Source: Parasporobacterium sp.
GTDB lineage: Bacteria > Bacillota > Clostridia > Lachnospirales > Lachnospiraceae
Assembly (NCBI GenBank): GCA_017510065.1
Contig: JAFWOB010000212.1
Location: forward strand, 1 to 64,000
Length of the DNA: 64,000 bases
Direction: 5' to 3'
In this document: positions 25,470-34,469 of the stretch, piece after piece
Position numbering within the stretch: position 1 is the first letter of the stretch
Layout: every line of letters begins with the position of its first letter
Position numbers and translations under genes: made by a program
Notes under the pieces: generated by a model
Databases searched by the model: none
Told to the model about the DNA's origin: nothing
What the model saw: only the letters and a program-made list of their open reading frames with translations

Positions 25470-25521
25470 AGTTCCTGCAGCCACACCGGCATTTCAACTC
25501 CTGCCATATAGATAGAAAACT

Positions 25522-27561
25522 ATGATCTCAATAGGAATCGATACCGGCGGCACCTGTACAGATGCCGTCATATACAATACAAAAACCCGGAAGATCCTGG
25601 CCTCCGGCAAAACGCTAACCACCAAACCCGATCTGGAAACCGGAATTGCCAGGGTTCTAAACTCTCTTCCGGATGAACTGATAAGACAGGCACAGAGCCT
25701 GTCTCTTTCTACGACACTGGCTACCAATGCCTGCGTGGAAAACAAGGGCTGCCGCGCCAAACTGCTGATCATCGGCACTGCTCCCGAGATCATCGGCCGG
25801 CTGAAAGAAGTCCTGTCTGATTACGGGATCCGGGAAATGAGTCAGCTGATCGTATTGGATGCCAGGACGGAACACATCTATTCCGAGCCCTGTGATCCGG
25901 ATTGGAATGATCTGGAGCGGCGGATTCCCGAATTGTTCTCGGACTGCGACGCCGTCGGGATCGTGCAGACATTTCCCAATGCCAACGGCGGCCGTTTTGA
26001 ACTGACTGCCCTCAGGATCCTGCAAAAGCATCTGACGATTCCTCTGACGATTGCATATGATATTTCCCGGGAAACGGATTTTCTGAAAATCTGTGCCAGC
26101 ACCCTGCTGAATGCCAGGCTGATCCCTCTGATCGTGGAATTTATGCAGGCTGTTCATCATGTTATGGAGGATCTCGATCTTAAGATCCCTCTGCTGATCG
26201 TTCGGAGCGACGGTACCCTGATGTCGGAGGAAATGGCCCGGACCTGTCCTGTAGAGACCCTTCTTTCCGGTCCTTCTGCCAGTGTGATCGGCGGAATGGA
26301 GCTTTCCGGGGAAAAAGACGCGATACTGCTGGATATGGGCGGTACGACCACCGATATCGCTATGATCCGGAAGGGAGAGCCGATCCCTGCTTCAAAAGGG
26401 ATTCTGATCGGTCAGTATAGGACTTCTATCCGGGGTGTGGATGCGCAGGCAGTTTCTCTGGGCGGTGACACTGCCATACGGTTCCGTGACAATAGCCTGT
26501 ATCTGGATTCCATCCGCATTATTCCGATCTCTATTCTGGCATCCCGTTATGAAAGTGTACTGGAAGATCTCAGGGAACTTTCCATTCGTACTTCTCCGCA
26601 TACCCGTATGATCCATGAATTCTATGTTCTCCAGAAAGATATCACAGGAAAACCAGGCTATACGGAGGAAGAATACCGGATCTGTGATCAACTGAAAGAT
26701 GGTCCCGTCATCACCCTTAAGCTGACACAGAAGGCCGGTCTGGATCTGTATCATATGGATACATCCCGTCTGGAACAGGAAGGCGTTATCATCAAGAGCG
26801 GACTTACCCCTACCGATATCATGGTATGGAAAAAAGATCTGACTCTTTATGATGATACGGCGGTTTGTTATCTTCTGACTTATTTCGCCATGAATCTCGA
26901 TGTTGTTGCGGAAACGATCCCGGATACTGTTTATGAGATGGTCATACGTACGCTGTACAAAAATATCGGGGCATACCTTCTCTCCCACCGGTATCCGAAA
27001 AGCCGGGGGTATTTTGCTCCTCCCAATACCGAACTGCTGTTGGATGCCTGCTACGAACAGGCAAGGAGGCTAAAAGCCTCCGGGCAGGAAAAGAACTGTA
27101 CAGAGATCGCCTCGCTGTCACTCACCACATCGCTTCCCCTGATCGGAATCGGAGCTCCGGTCCATGTTTTTCTGCCGGAAGCGGCAGAACTTCTCGGGAC
27201 ACGGGCAATCCTGTCTGATTATTCCTGTGTTGCCAACGCCCTGGGAGCTGCAGCCAGCCGACGTATCGCTAATGCACAGGTCAGCGTGACAGCCGTCTAT
27301 GACGGATTCAGTCTCACCGGTTACCGTGTCACCGAGGACTGCGAGGATCATTTCTTTGAAAACAAAGAAGAGGCGATTGCATGCGGCAGACAGGCAGCGA
27401 TCACGGCTGTCCGCAAACGGGCTTTGCTGCAGGGTCTTGGCAGCGATCCGGACATTCGCGTGGAAGAACAGGAAAACTATGTCGGCAATACTATTCTGGT
27501 CAGGATCCTGATCCTGGCGCGGGCCGGAGACGGAGTTTCCGATCCTGCTGACATGAGATAA
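25522..27561 (+). CDS. Hydantoinase/oxoprolinase family protein
   Basis: A 679-residue protein with the N-terminal Hydant_A_N domain (MISIGIDTGGTCTDAVIYN, an ASKHA phosphate loop) and the following hydantoinase A ATPase core (LLDMGGTTTDIAMI near residue 270). The relatives HyuA, AcxA and OplAH couple ATP hydrolysis to ring opening or carboxylation and usually pair with a HyuB subunit. No HyuB partner is nearby, so it may be a stand-alone ASKHA enzyme of unknown substrate. The C-terminal region (about 560-660) lacks an obvious family match. No strong ribosome binding site precedes the ATG, so translation may be modest or coupled to the Rrf2 gene. Confidence 0.85.
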   Translation: MISIGIDTGGTCTDAVIYNTKTRKILASGKTLTTKPDLETGIARVLNSLPDELIRQAQSLSLSTTLATNACVENKGCRAKLLIIGTAPEIIGRLKEVLSDYGIREMSQLIVLDARTEHIYSEPCDPDWNDLERRIPELFSDCDAVGIVQTFPNANGGRFELTALRILQKHLTIPLTIAYDISRETDFLKICASTLLNARLIPLIVEFMQAVHHVMEDLDLKIPLLIVRSDGTLMSEEMARTCPVETLLSGPSASVIGGMELSGEKDAILLDMGGTTTDIAMIRKGEPIPASKGILIGQYRTSIRGVDAQAVSLGGDTAIRFRDNSLYLDSIRIIPISILASRYESVLEDLRELSIRTSPHTRMIHEFYVLQKDITGKPGYTEEEYRICDQLKDGPVITLKLTQKAGLDLYHMDTSRLEQEGVIIKSGLTPTDIMVWKKDLTLYDDTAVCYLLTYFAMNLDVVAETIPDTVYEMVIRTLYKNIGAYLLSHRYPKSRGYFAPPNTELLLDACYEQARRLKASGQEKNCTEIASLSLTTSLPLIGIGAPVHVFLPEAAELLGTRAILSDYSCVANALGAAASRRIANAQVSVTAVYDGFSLTGYRVTEDCEDHFFENKEEAIACGRQAAITAVRKRALLQGLGSDPDIRVEEQENYVGNTILVRILILARAGDGVSDPADMR

Positions 27562-27565
27562 AACA

Positions 27566-27593
27566 TTGATTATTGGCATGGATGCGCTATAAT
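27566..27593 (+). promoter_or_regulatory. Promoter of the DUF937 gene
   Basis: TTGATT (27566-27571) and TATAAT (27588-27593) are separated by 16 bp, 50 bp before the ATG. It begins only 5 bp after the hydantoinase stop. Confidence 0.6.
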
Positions 27594-27642
27594 ACTGACA
27601 ACGCAATCATCAATGCCATTATACCGAAAGGAGAAGGGAATT

Positions 27643-28431
27643 ATGGATTTACTCAATATGCTTACCGGTCTTCTGACCTCCAACACTTCCGTTGACGCAC
27701 TTTCAGCCAAAACGGGAACCGACAGCAGCCAGACAAAAGGAATCCTGAGCGCAGCACTCCCCATGCTGTTTGGAGCCTTAACGGACAACGCTTCTTCAGA
27801 AGCAGGAGCAAATTCGCTTTTAGGTGCTCTTTCTCAGCACACCAATACCGCCAGGATCGAAGAACAGATCAGCAATGCTGACGCAGAAGACGGCAGCAAG
27901 ATCATCGCTCATATTCTCGGAAAGAAACAAAGTGAAGTAGTGAAAGCCATTTCTGCCAAAACCGGTTCAGATGAGAAGCAGGTCAGTGCCCTCCTGAGCA
28001 ATGTTGCACCAGGCATGATGAGTACCATTTCCGCAGCAGCGACTGCGGCAAAAGCTCAGCAGAAGAAGGCGATCAAGGTTGGGCAGGCAGCGATCAAGGT
28101 TGATTCCGCTGCAAGAGCGCAGAAAGCAGCTGTCAAAGCGGCTGAGGAGGCAAAAGCTGCGAAAGAAGCCGCTATCGCAAAAGCCGCAGAAGCAAAAGCT
28201 GCTGCAGAAGCAAAAGCTGCAGAAGCGAAAGCCGCAAGTGAAAAGGCCTCGGCCGGTCTGGATCTTACCGGACTGCTGGGAGGACTGCTTGGCGGCGGAT
28301 CTTCCAAGGAAGAAAGTTCCGGAGGTCTCGGCAACCTCCTTGGTGGACTGCTTGGCGGCGGTTCAGACAGCAAGGATGATGACGCAGCAGACAATCCGCT
28401 GCTGGGGATGCTGAAAACGTTCCTGAAATAA
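27643..28431 (+). CDS. DUF937 (YidB-like) domain protein
   Basis: A 262-residue protein starting MDLLNMLTGLLTSNTSVDALSAKTG, typical of DUF937. Two DUF937 helical repeats (about 1-135, each with a KTG...QV/QT..ILSAALPMLF pattern) are followed by an Ala/Lys/Glu-rich uninterrupted helix (about 140-200) and a glycine-rich tail with two GLLGGLLGGGS blocks. Function of the family is unknown. The start at 27643 has AAAGGAGAAGGGAATT before it. The composition, low-complexity helix plus glycine tail, suggests a filamentous or assembly-prone protein. No export signal is visible. Confidence 0.85.
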   Translation: MDLLNMLTGLLTSNTSVDALSAKTGTDSSQTKGILSAALPMLFGALTDNASSEAGANSLLGALSQHTNTARIEEQISNADAEDGSKIIAHILGKKQSEVVKAISAKTGSDEKQVSALLSNVAPGMMSTISAAATAAKAQQKKAIKVGQAAIKVDSAARAQKAAVKAAEEAKAAKEAAIAKAAEAKAAAEAKAAEAKAASEKASAGLDLTGLLGGLLGGGSSKEESSGGLGNLLGGLLGGGSDSKDDDAADNPLLGMLKTFLK

Positions 28432-28450
28432 ACCCATATGGTTCATTCAA

Positions 28451-28495
28451 AAAGGGCGTGTGAAAAACGTGAGTTTTTCACACGCCCTTTCTTTC
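28451..28495. terminator. Strong bidirectional terminator between convergent genes
   Basis: AAAGGGCGTGTGAAAAAC (28451-28468) pairs perfectly over 18 bp with 28473-28490 around a 4-base loop, followed by CTTTCTTT-type pyrimidines on the plus strand and TTTGAATG on the minus strand. It serves the DUF937 gene and the convergent oxidoreductase. Confidence 0.85.
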
Positions 28496-28537
28496 AGATG
28501 TTGCTCATCCTTTTCCTTCCGCGATATTTCTCACAGA

Positions 28538-29413
28538 TCATAACCGGCGGATCACCGTAGGATCCATCTTCGTCAGATCCGTGCAGCCCGTGTAAGCCAT
28601 TGCCTTGCGAAGCTGTGCGGTTGCGGTCAGCAGATAATCCCGTACTCCATTATCCGGATCCTGTTTGATGGCTGTCATCAAAGGCCTGCCGATACAAACG
28701 CCTTTCGCTCCCAGGGCAAGCGCTTTGAATGCATCCATGCCGCTCTTGATCTCATCATCCGCAAATACCGGTACCTTTCCATTCACCAGTTCCAGGATCT
28801 CCGGCAGGATCATCAATGGAGGAACCGCATCCTCGATCCGGCTGTTATGGTGGGAAATCACCATGCCGGACACGCCTGCCTCCAGGCATTTCTGCGCATC
28901 CCATTTGCTCAAAACGCCCTTGGCAATCAATGGAAGCTTTGTGGAAGCACAGATCTCTTTCAATTCGGTTGTCCTTAAGGATGTCATTTCATAGCCGTCC
29001 ACATTATCCGGTGACCCGTCATCCCCAAAGGGATGGTCGATATCAATGCCGACTGCCAAAAGGCCCAGTTTTTCAGCATGTTCGATCTTACGGTAAATGA
29101 TATCACGGTCCGTATAGGGTTTGATAATCTCAATCAGCCTGGCACCTGTTGCTGCCAGACGCTCGATCTCTTCTTCATCTGCCATGCCGTACCAAAGTAC
29201 AGCATTGGCATCTCTTGCCCCCTTAGCCAATGCTTCAGACGCACCCTGAAACATAAAATGATCCAGATGAGACAGCGCCGCTGTCATGATCGGCGTACTG
29301 AAATGTTCCCCGTACAGTTCAAAATCCAGTACCGGATTGGTTGATTCGATAAACCTGGTCTCGATCAGCAGGGAATCGATGTAACTGCGGGTAATTGTAT
29401 TGGAATTTGCCAT
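28538..29413 (-). CDS. FMN-dependent alpha-hydroxy-acid oxidizing protein
   Basis: A 291-residue (beta/alpha)8 flavoprotein of the lactate-oxidase/glycolate-oxidase family, somewhat shorter than the usual 350-380 because the N-terminus is trimmed. The key region reads MVISHHNSRIED where the family has SNHGGRQLD, keeping the catalytic His and the Arg; the FMN phosphate motif is DDEIKSGMDAFKALALGAKGVCIGRP. It would oxidise a 2-hydroxy acid such as lactate. GAAAGGAGCAATCTT precedes the ATG. It lies 25 bp after the TrmD-CinA gene at the end of the sugar operon. Lactate formed from lactaldehyde by 6-deoxysugar breakdown is a possible but unproven substrate. Confidence 0.88.
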   Translation of the reverse strand: MANSNTITRSYIDSLLIETRFIESTNPVLDFELYGEHFSTPIMTAALSHLDHFMFQGASEALAKGARDANAVLWYGMADEEEIERLAATGARLIEIIKPYTDRDIIYRKIEHAEKLGLLAVGIDIDHPFGDDGSPDNVDGYEMTSLRTTELKEICASTKLPLIAKGVLSKWDAQKCLEAGVSGMVISHHNSRIEDAVPPLMILPEILELVNGKVPVFADDEIKSGMDAFKALALGAKGVCIGRPLMTAIKQDPDNGVRDYLLTATAQLRKAMAYTGCTDLTKMDPTVIRRL

Positions 29414-29438
29414 AAGATTGCTCCTTTCCTGATGTTCA

Positions 29439-30668
29439 TCAACTGCTGTATGGATCTTTCAATAATGCAAGCAGATCGTCTGCAAGGGCATCCGCTGCTT
29501 TAAGTTTTCCGGTCAGACGGTCCGGTACAGAAGGCAGGATCAGCTTTCTGCTCCGGATGCCTGCATCTGAAGCAATGGCCAGATAGATTTCACCCGGTAC
29601 ACTGTCCTGATTTTCCGGATCCGCATTTGCCATGGTCCCGGTAATTCCCACTCCGATCTGCGCATTGTAAGCCGAGCGGCAGGCTAGAGCCATTTCTTCC
29701 GCTGTTTCCAGGGAATATACCCCATAACGGCGGATCACCTCCGGAGGAACCCCCTGCATGATCTTGGCTTCGTTGCAGTAGGTCACAAAAGCTCCCTTCA
29801 GGATGCTTGAAGATCCTTCTGTATCCGTAAGAAGAGAAGCTACCAGCCCCGCACTGCAGCTCTCCATGGTAGAAATAGAGATACTCCTCTCAATCAGGGT
29901 CTTTGTAATGGTCCGGTATTTCGCCCGTACGGCGGAAAGTTCTGCAAGTTCCGACTCCGGACATCTGTCGGCGGCAGAAGCAGCGGTAGCCGCGGCATCA
30001 CCGGCAGTTTCCAACAGGTCCGGCCGCAGCAGCTTTGTGATGCGCAGAGCTTCCTTCCTGCGCCAGTCGGCAATCGCTTCATGGTTGCCGGACAGCAGGA
30101 TCTCCGGAACTTTCATACCCTTAAAATACGCAGGTCTTGTATACTGGGGATATTCCAGTAAGCCTTGTTCAAAAGACTCTTCCAGCGTACTCTCTTCCTT
30201 CATGCTTCCTTTCACAAGGCGCATCAGGGAATCGACGACCACCATGGCAGGCAGTTCACCGCCGGTGAGGACATAGTCTCCGACAGACAGCAGTTCATCT
30301 GCACTGGGATAAATGCGGGCATCCAGTCCTTCATAATGTCCGCAGACCAGGATCAGATGGTTAAGCTGTGCCAGACGATGGGCATCTGATTGTGTATAAG
30401 TCTTCCCAACCGGTGCGAGGATAATGGTATGGCTGGCTTCTGTACGCACTGCGTCCAGCGCATCCAGCACCGGCTGACAGCGCAGGATCATGCCGGCGCC
30501 TCCCCCATACGGGGAGTCGTCCACCTGCCGAAAACTGCCCGGGGCATAATCCCTGATATCTACGATCTTCAGTTCCAACAGTCCTGAGTCTTCCGCCCGC
30601 GCGATCAGTGGCGTCCTTCGGAAATCTCCGAACTGCTCGGGACAGATTGTCAAAATCGTTATCTTCAT
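29439..30668 (-). CDS. trmD: TrmD-CinA fusion: tRNA m1G37 methyltransferase with C-terminal CinA-type deamidase
   Basis: A 409-residue fusion. Residues 1-225 are a complete TrmD, with the SAM-binding trefoil-knot motifs CGHYEGLDAR and SVGDYVLTGGELP and the catalytic-region pattern DSPYGGGAGM; it methylates G37 of tRNA to prevent frameshifting. After an Ala-rich linker (about 225-245), residues 250-405 are a CinA C-terminal domain (TMESCSAGLVASLLTD, GAFVTYCNEAK, ETAEEMALA, VGITGTMAN), the NMN amidohydrolase module. The gene is not in the usual rpsP-rimM-trmD-rplS setting but 9 bp behind a xylulokinase gene at the end of a sugar operon. The frame is continuous, so the fusion is real in this sequence. 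Confidence 0.93.
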   Translation of the reverse strand: MKITILTICPEQFGDFRRTPLIARAEDSGLLELKIVDIRDYAPGSFRQVDDSPYGGGAGMILRCQPVLDALDAVRTEASHTIILAPVGKTYTQSDAHRLAQLNHLILVCGHYEGLDARIYPSADELLSVGDYVLTGGELPAMVVVDSLMRLVKGSMKEESTLEESFEQGLLEYPQYTRPAYFKGMKVPEILLSGNHEAIADWRRKEALRITKLLRPDLLETAGDAAATAASAADRCPESELAELSAVRAKYRTITKTLIERSISISTMESCSAGLVASLLTDTEGSSSILKGAFVTYCNEAKIMQGVPPEVIRRYGVYSLETAEEMALACRSAYNAQIGVGITGTMANADPENQDSVPGEIYLAIASDAGIRSRKLILPSVPDRLTGKLKAADALADDLLALLKDPYSS

Positions 30669-30677
30669 GTCGTATCT

Positions 30678-32138
30678 TTACCGGAACAATTCCTTTACTG
30701 CCGGATACATTTTTCGGAACTTACGATACTGCATCTCATACTTTGCCACCAGTTCAGGATCCGGTGAGATCCGCTCCACAACCTTTACGATGTGGAAAAC
30801 CGCGCTCTTAACATCCGGGTATTCACCGCATCCCACAGCTGCCAGCATTGCGCCTCCGAGAGCCGGTCCTTCTTCATTTTCCGGAACTTCCAGTTCAAGA
30901 TTCATGACATTGGCAATGATCTTTCTCCATAATGGGCTCTTAGCACCCCCACCGCAGATCTTGGAACGCTCGATCGTGATCCCGAGGCTCCTGGCAACTT
31001 CCAGAGAATCCCGAAGGCCAAATGCCACACCTTCCAGTACCGCCTGGGTCATCTGTGCACGGGTAGTGTCCATGGACATCCCAAGGAAGCATCCGCGTAC
31101 ATCCGGATCATTGTGAGGGGAACGTTCTCCCATCAGATAAGGCAGGAAGAAAACCGGATTCTCTCCCAGAGTTTTAATACCTGCCTGCTCCGCCTGATAA
31201 TCATTCGTCGAAAGGATCTCCTCATTCCACCATTTGTTGCAGGAAGCTGCGCTGAGCATACATCCCATAAGATGATAGCTGCCATCCGCATGATCAAAAG
31301 AATGCAGCGCATTGTGATCATCCACCCGGAAATTCGCACTGGAGATAAAGATCGTGCCGGAAGTTCCCAGAGAGATATTACAGCTGCCTTCTCCTACGGT
31401 ACCGGTACCCACAGCCGCCGCCGCGTTATCACCGGCTCCTGCAATGATCTTTACATCCGGTGAGAATCCCAGCTGCTCTGCCAGTTCCGGTTTCAGAGTT
31501 CCTACAACTTCATAGCTTTCATACAGGCTCGGAAGCTGCTCCGCCGTGATACCGCAGATCGCCATCATTTCCTCGGACCAGCAGCGGTTCTTAACATCCA
31601 GGAGAAGCATGCCGGAGGCGTCGGACAGGTCCGTACAGAAAGAACCTGACAGACGGTATGCCAGATAATCCTTCGGAAGCATGATCTTTCGGATCCTGGC
31701 AAAATTCTCCGGTTCCTTGTTTTTCATCCACAGGATCTTCGGGGCGGTAAAGCCTGCAAATGCGATATTGGCTGTATAGGAGGAGAGTTTTTCCTTGCCG
31801 ATCACCTGGTTCAGATAATCGGTTTCTTCCCCTGTACGGCCGTCATTCCACAAGATGGCAGGACGGATCACTTCGTCATTCTCATCCAGTGCCACCAGAC
31901 CGTGCATCTGCCCGCCGAAGCTGATACCCGCTACTTCCATACGGTCACAGTCAGCAGTCAGTTCTTTCAGGCCTTCTATAGTCTTTTCATACCAGTCGCA
32001 GGGGTTCTGCTCCGACCATCCCGGATGCGGGAAATACAAAGGATATTCCTTCGAAACGATCTTGCAGATCTTTCCTGTTCCATCCATCATCAGGAGCTTC
32101 ACCGCGGAAGTTCCCAGGTCAATTCCGATATATAACAT
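30678..32138 (-). CDS. xylB: Xylulokinase-like FGGY carbohydrate kinase
   Basis: A 486-residue FGGY kinase beginning LYIGIDLGTSAVKLLMMD, with the XylB-type substrate loop GISFGGQMHGLVALDE, NIAFAGFTAPKILW and the ATP-site GGGAKSPLWRKI. Length and motifs fit xylulokinase closely. ATG 32138 is chosen because GGAGG lies six bases before it; the alternative ATG 12 bases upstream overlaps that site. It follows an L-fucose-isomerase-family gene, so it presumably phosphorylates the ketose made by that enzyme. The real substrate could be D-xylulose, L-fuculose, D-ribulose or a rarer ketose such as apulose. Confidence 0.88.
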   Translation of the reverse strand: MLYIGIDLGTSAVKLLMMDGTGKICKIVSKEYPLYFPHPGWSEQNPCDWYEKTIEGLKELTADCDRMEVAGISFGGQMHGLVALDENDEVIRPAILWNDGRTGEETDYLNQVIGKEKLSSYTANIAFAGFTAPKILWMKNKEPENFARIRKIMLPKDYLAYRLSGSFCTDLSDASGMLLLDVKNRCWSEEMMAICGITAEQLPSLYESYEVVGTLKPELAEQLGFSPDVKIIAGAGDNAAAAVGTGTVGEGSCNISLGTSGTIFISSANFRVDDHNALHSFDHADGSYHLMGCMLSAASCNKWWNEEILSTNDYQAEQAGIKTLGENPVFFLPYLMGERSPHNDPDVRGCFLGMSMDTTRAQMTQAVLEGVAFGLRDSLEVARSLGITIERSKICGGGAKSPLWRKIIANVMNLELEVPENEEGPALGGAMLAAVGCGEYPDVKSAVFHIVKVVERISPDPELVAKYEMQYRKFRKMYPAVKELFR

Positions 32139-32240
32139 ATGGTCCTCCATTCCTTTATCGCTCTTAAGTCAAATCACCGCAGGAGATGCATGTGCACATC
32201 TCCTGCGGAGTTTCAGATCAGGATGCTGATATATGCCTTC

Positions 32241-33719
32241 TTATCCCCATGGATTTTCAGTCGGATACCTCATGCCTGCCGGCTGGTTGTAACCGATCTC
32301 ACAGGGTTCCACACCGATCAGCTTCAATACTTCAAAGAGCTGTTTTGCATAATGTCCGAACATCACGGCTCCGTGATGCGGATAGTTCTTTTCGATCAGT
32401 ACATGACGATAGAACCTTTCCATTTCCGGGATAGCGAAAATACCGATGCCGCCGAAGGAACGGGTTGCTACCGGAAGGACTTCGCCCTCTGCCAGATACG
32501 CACGCAGTTTGTTGTCCGCTGTGCTCTGGATCCGATAGAACGTGATGTCGCCCGGTTTAATATCGCCTTCCAGTGTTCCGTTGGTCACCTCAACCGGAAG
32601 AGCTCTTGCCATAATCATCTGGTATTTCATCTCGAAAGCAGACAGTTTGGTGGAGCAGGTGTTGCCGCAATGGAATCCCATAAAGGTCTCTCCCTGGCGA
32701 TAATTGAACTTTCCTTTGATCTCTTCGTTGTAGATCGCGTCGGTAACCGTGTTGTTGATATCCAGCAAAGTAACGGTGTCGCCGCTGACACACTGTCCGA
32801 TATATTCACTCAGGGTACCGTACAGGTCAACTTCACAGGAAACAGGGATGCCCCGTCCTGTCAGGCGGCTGTTCACATAGCAGGGTACAAAACCGAACTG
32901 GGTCTGGAATGCCGGCCAACATTTTCCGGAAAGAGTAACGTATTTACGGCTTCCTTTGTGGGCTTCCACCCAATCCAGAAGGGTCAGTTCATACTGTGCA
33001 AGTTTCGCAAGAACTTCAGGCTTTTTATTGCCTGCACCAAGTTCTGCCTCCATGTCAGCAACCACTTCCGGGATTCTGGGATCACCAGCGTGTTTGTTAA
33101 AGGATTCAAAAAGATCCAGTTCGGAGTTTTCTTCCACTTCAACTCCCAGGTTAAAGAACTGTTTGATCGGTGCATTGCATGCCAGGAAATTCAGCGGTCT
33201 GGGGCCGAAGCTGATGATCTTCAGGTCCTTCAGAGCGATCACTGCTCTGGCGATCCCGATAAATTCGTGGATCATGTCTGCGCACTGAGCAGCGCTTCCC
33301 ACCGGCTGCTCCGGGATATAAGCCTTGATGTTCCGGAGGGCCAGATTGTAGCTGGCATTTAGCATACCGCAGTATGCGTCTCCTCTTCCCTGGATCAGGT
33401 CTTCTTCTTCGGCTGCTGCAATATACATAGCCGGTCCGTCAAAGTTCTTTGCCAGCATAGTCTCTGCGATCTCCGGTCCGAAATTGCCCAGGTAGACGCA
33501 CAGTGCATTGCAGCCTGCTGCCTTGATGTCCGCCAGTGCCTGCTGCATATGGATCTCGCTTTCCACGATACAAATGGGGCATTCGTAGATCCCTTCTGCT
33601 CCGTATTTTTCCGTATAAGCCTTCATAAGATTGGTTCTTCTGTTAACAGAAAGACTCTCCGGGAAACAGTCACGGCTGACTGCCACTACTCCAATTTTTA
33701 CCTCCGGTATGTTCTGCAT
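32241..33719 (-). CDS. L-fucose isomerase family protein
   Basis: A 492-residue aldose-ketose isomerase-fold protein. The N-terminal domain (VKIGVVAVSRDCFPESLS) and middle domain are recognisable, and the C-terminal half carries FMGFHCGNTCSTKLS and the histidine-containing NYPHHGAVMFGHY segment used for metal and substrate binding in this family. It is distinct from the isomerase-family protein at 12.9 kb. Classical FucI is about 590 residues, so this belongs to a shorter subgroup. AGAGGAGGAACCGAAT precedes the ATG. Neighbours (DUF4867, MFS and ABC transporters, FGGY kinase) place it as the isomerase step for an imported aldose; the sugar is unidentified. Confidence 0.85.
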   Translation of the reverse strand: MQNIPEVKIGVVAVSRDCFPESLSVNRRTNLMKAYTEKYGAEGIYECPICIVESEIHMQQALADIKAAGCNALCVYLGNFGPEIAETMLAKNFDGPAMYIAAAEEEDLIQGRGDAYCGMLNASYNLALRNIKAYIPEQPVGSAAQCADMIHEFIGIARAVIALKDLKIISFGPRPLNFLACNAPIKQFFNLGVEVEENSELDLFESFNKHAGDPRIPEVVADMEAELGAGNKKPEVLAKLAQYELTLLDWVEAHKGSRKYVTLSGKCWPAFQTQFGFVPCYVNSRLTGRGIPVSCEVDLYGTLSEYIGQCVSGDTVTLLDINNTVTDAIYNEEIKGKFNYRQGETFMGFHCGNTCSTKLSAFEMKYQMIMARALPVEVTNGTLEGDIKPGDITFYRIQSTADNKLRAYLAEGEVLPVATRSFGGIGIFAIPEMERFYRHVLIEKNYPHHGAVMFGHYAKQLFEVLKLIGVEPCEIGYNQPAGMRYPTENPWG

Positions 33720-33812
33720 ATTCGGTTCCTCCTCTTTTAAACTCTTCCGGCTGGTTCACCGGGTTATCATTCTTAAATAATATATTTCTGCAGCGGATCC
33801 GCTGCTGATCTC

Positions 33813-34442
33813 TTATTCCTGGTCCAGATCAATATTGCGGCCTTTCAGACCATTAAAAGCCCCTTCAATAGCAGCATCTTCATGGGCGATCAGCCATTTG
33901 TTGCGGGCGGTCAGAAGCTTTCCTTCTCCTTCTGTTTCCGGCGCTTTCAGAAGATCCAGATTGGTATCTCTGGGAAGTACTACCACACAGCGGAAACCAT
34001 TGGCGGTATCTGCGGAGCACGGAGCATAATGCAGTGTTGTCGCATACAGTTCCACCGCTGCTCCCGCAGGAACATAAAAGGCTTCCACCAGGTCTGTGTC
34101 ATAGGTGAAATCTGCTTCGATATCCTGCTGCCTTCCCAGCAACAGAATCAGGTCATCGGCAGCTATGTCCACTTCCGATGAACGATGATACTCCAGAGCA
34201 TTCAGTTTCCGGTTGTTGCCGTTGCAGTACCCAACCTGTACGGGCAGCTGCCCGTAGATCACATCCTGCAGGTATACGGCTGCATTTCCGCTTTCCAGAC
34301 TCTCATCCGATGGAACATAGATCACCTTATCCATAGGTCTTGCTGTGTGCTCCATCTCCTTCAGCAGTCCTGAAAAATCGTACCCTTCAATGACTCTGCC
34401 GTAAGTCCGGAATGATGTGTCCGTAATCTTCTGAATCTTCAT
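33813..34442 (-). CDS. DUF4867 family protein
   Basis: A 209-residue soluble protein. The opening (MKIQKITDTSFRTYGRVIEGYDF) and the central beta-rich region resemble the ureidoglycolate-lyase/cupin type of fold, and I recognise the family as DUF4867. Residues FYVPAGAAVELYATTLHYAPC (about 125-145) form a cupin-like strand with a possible metal-ligand histidine. AAGGAGGAGAGTTT lies before the ATG. Its position between a sugar isomerase and sugar transporters suggests an accessory role such as anomer handling (mutarotase-like) or sugar binding; this is inference. Confidence 0.75.
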   Translation of the reverse strand: MKIQKITDTSFRTYGRVIEGYDFSGLLKEMEHTARPMDKVIYVPSDESLESGNAAVYLQDVIYGQLPVQVGYCNGNNRKLNALEYHRSSEVDIAADDLILLLGRQQDIEADFTYDTDLVEAFYVPAGAAVELYATTLHYAPCSADTANGFRCVVVLPRDTNLDLLKAPETEGEGKLLTARNKWLIAHEDAAIEGAFNGLKGRNIDLDQE

Positions 34443-34469
34443 AAACTCTCCTCCTTACTATAAAAAGCC

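Noticed and set aside
28079-28414. Second coding frame (111 residues, Lys/Gln-rich) within the DUF937 gene
   Set aside because: It is an out-of-frame product of the Ala/Lys repeat region, with no ribosome binding site.
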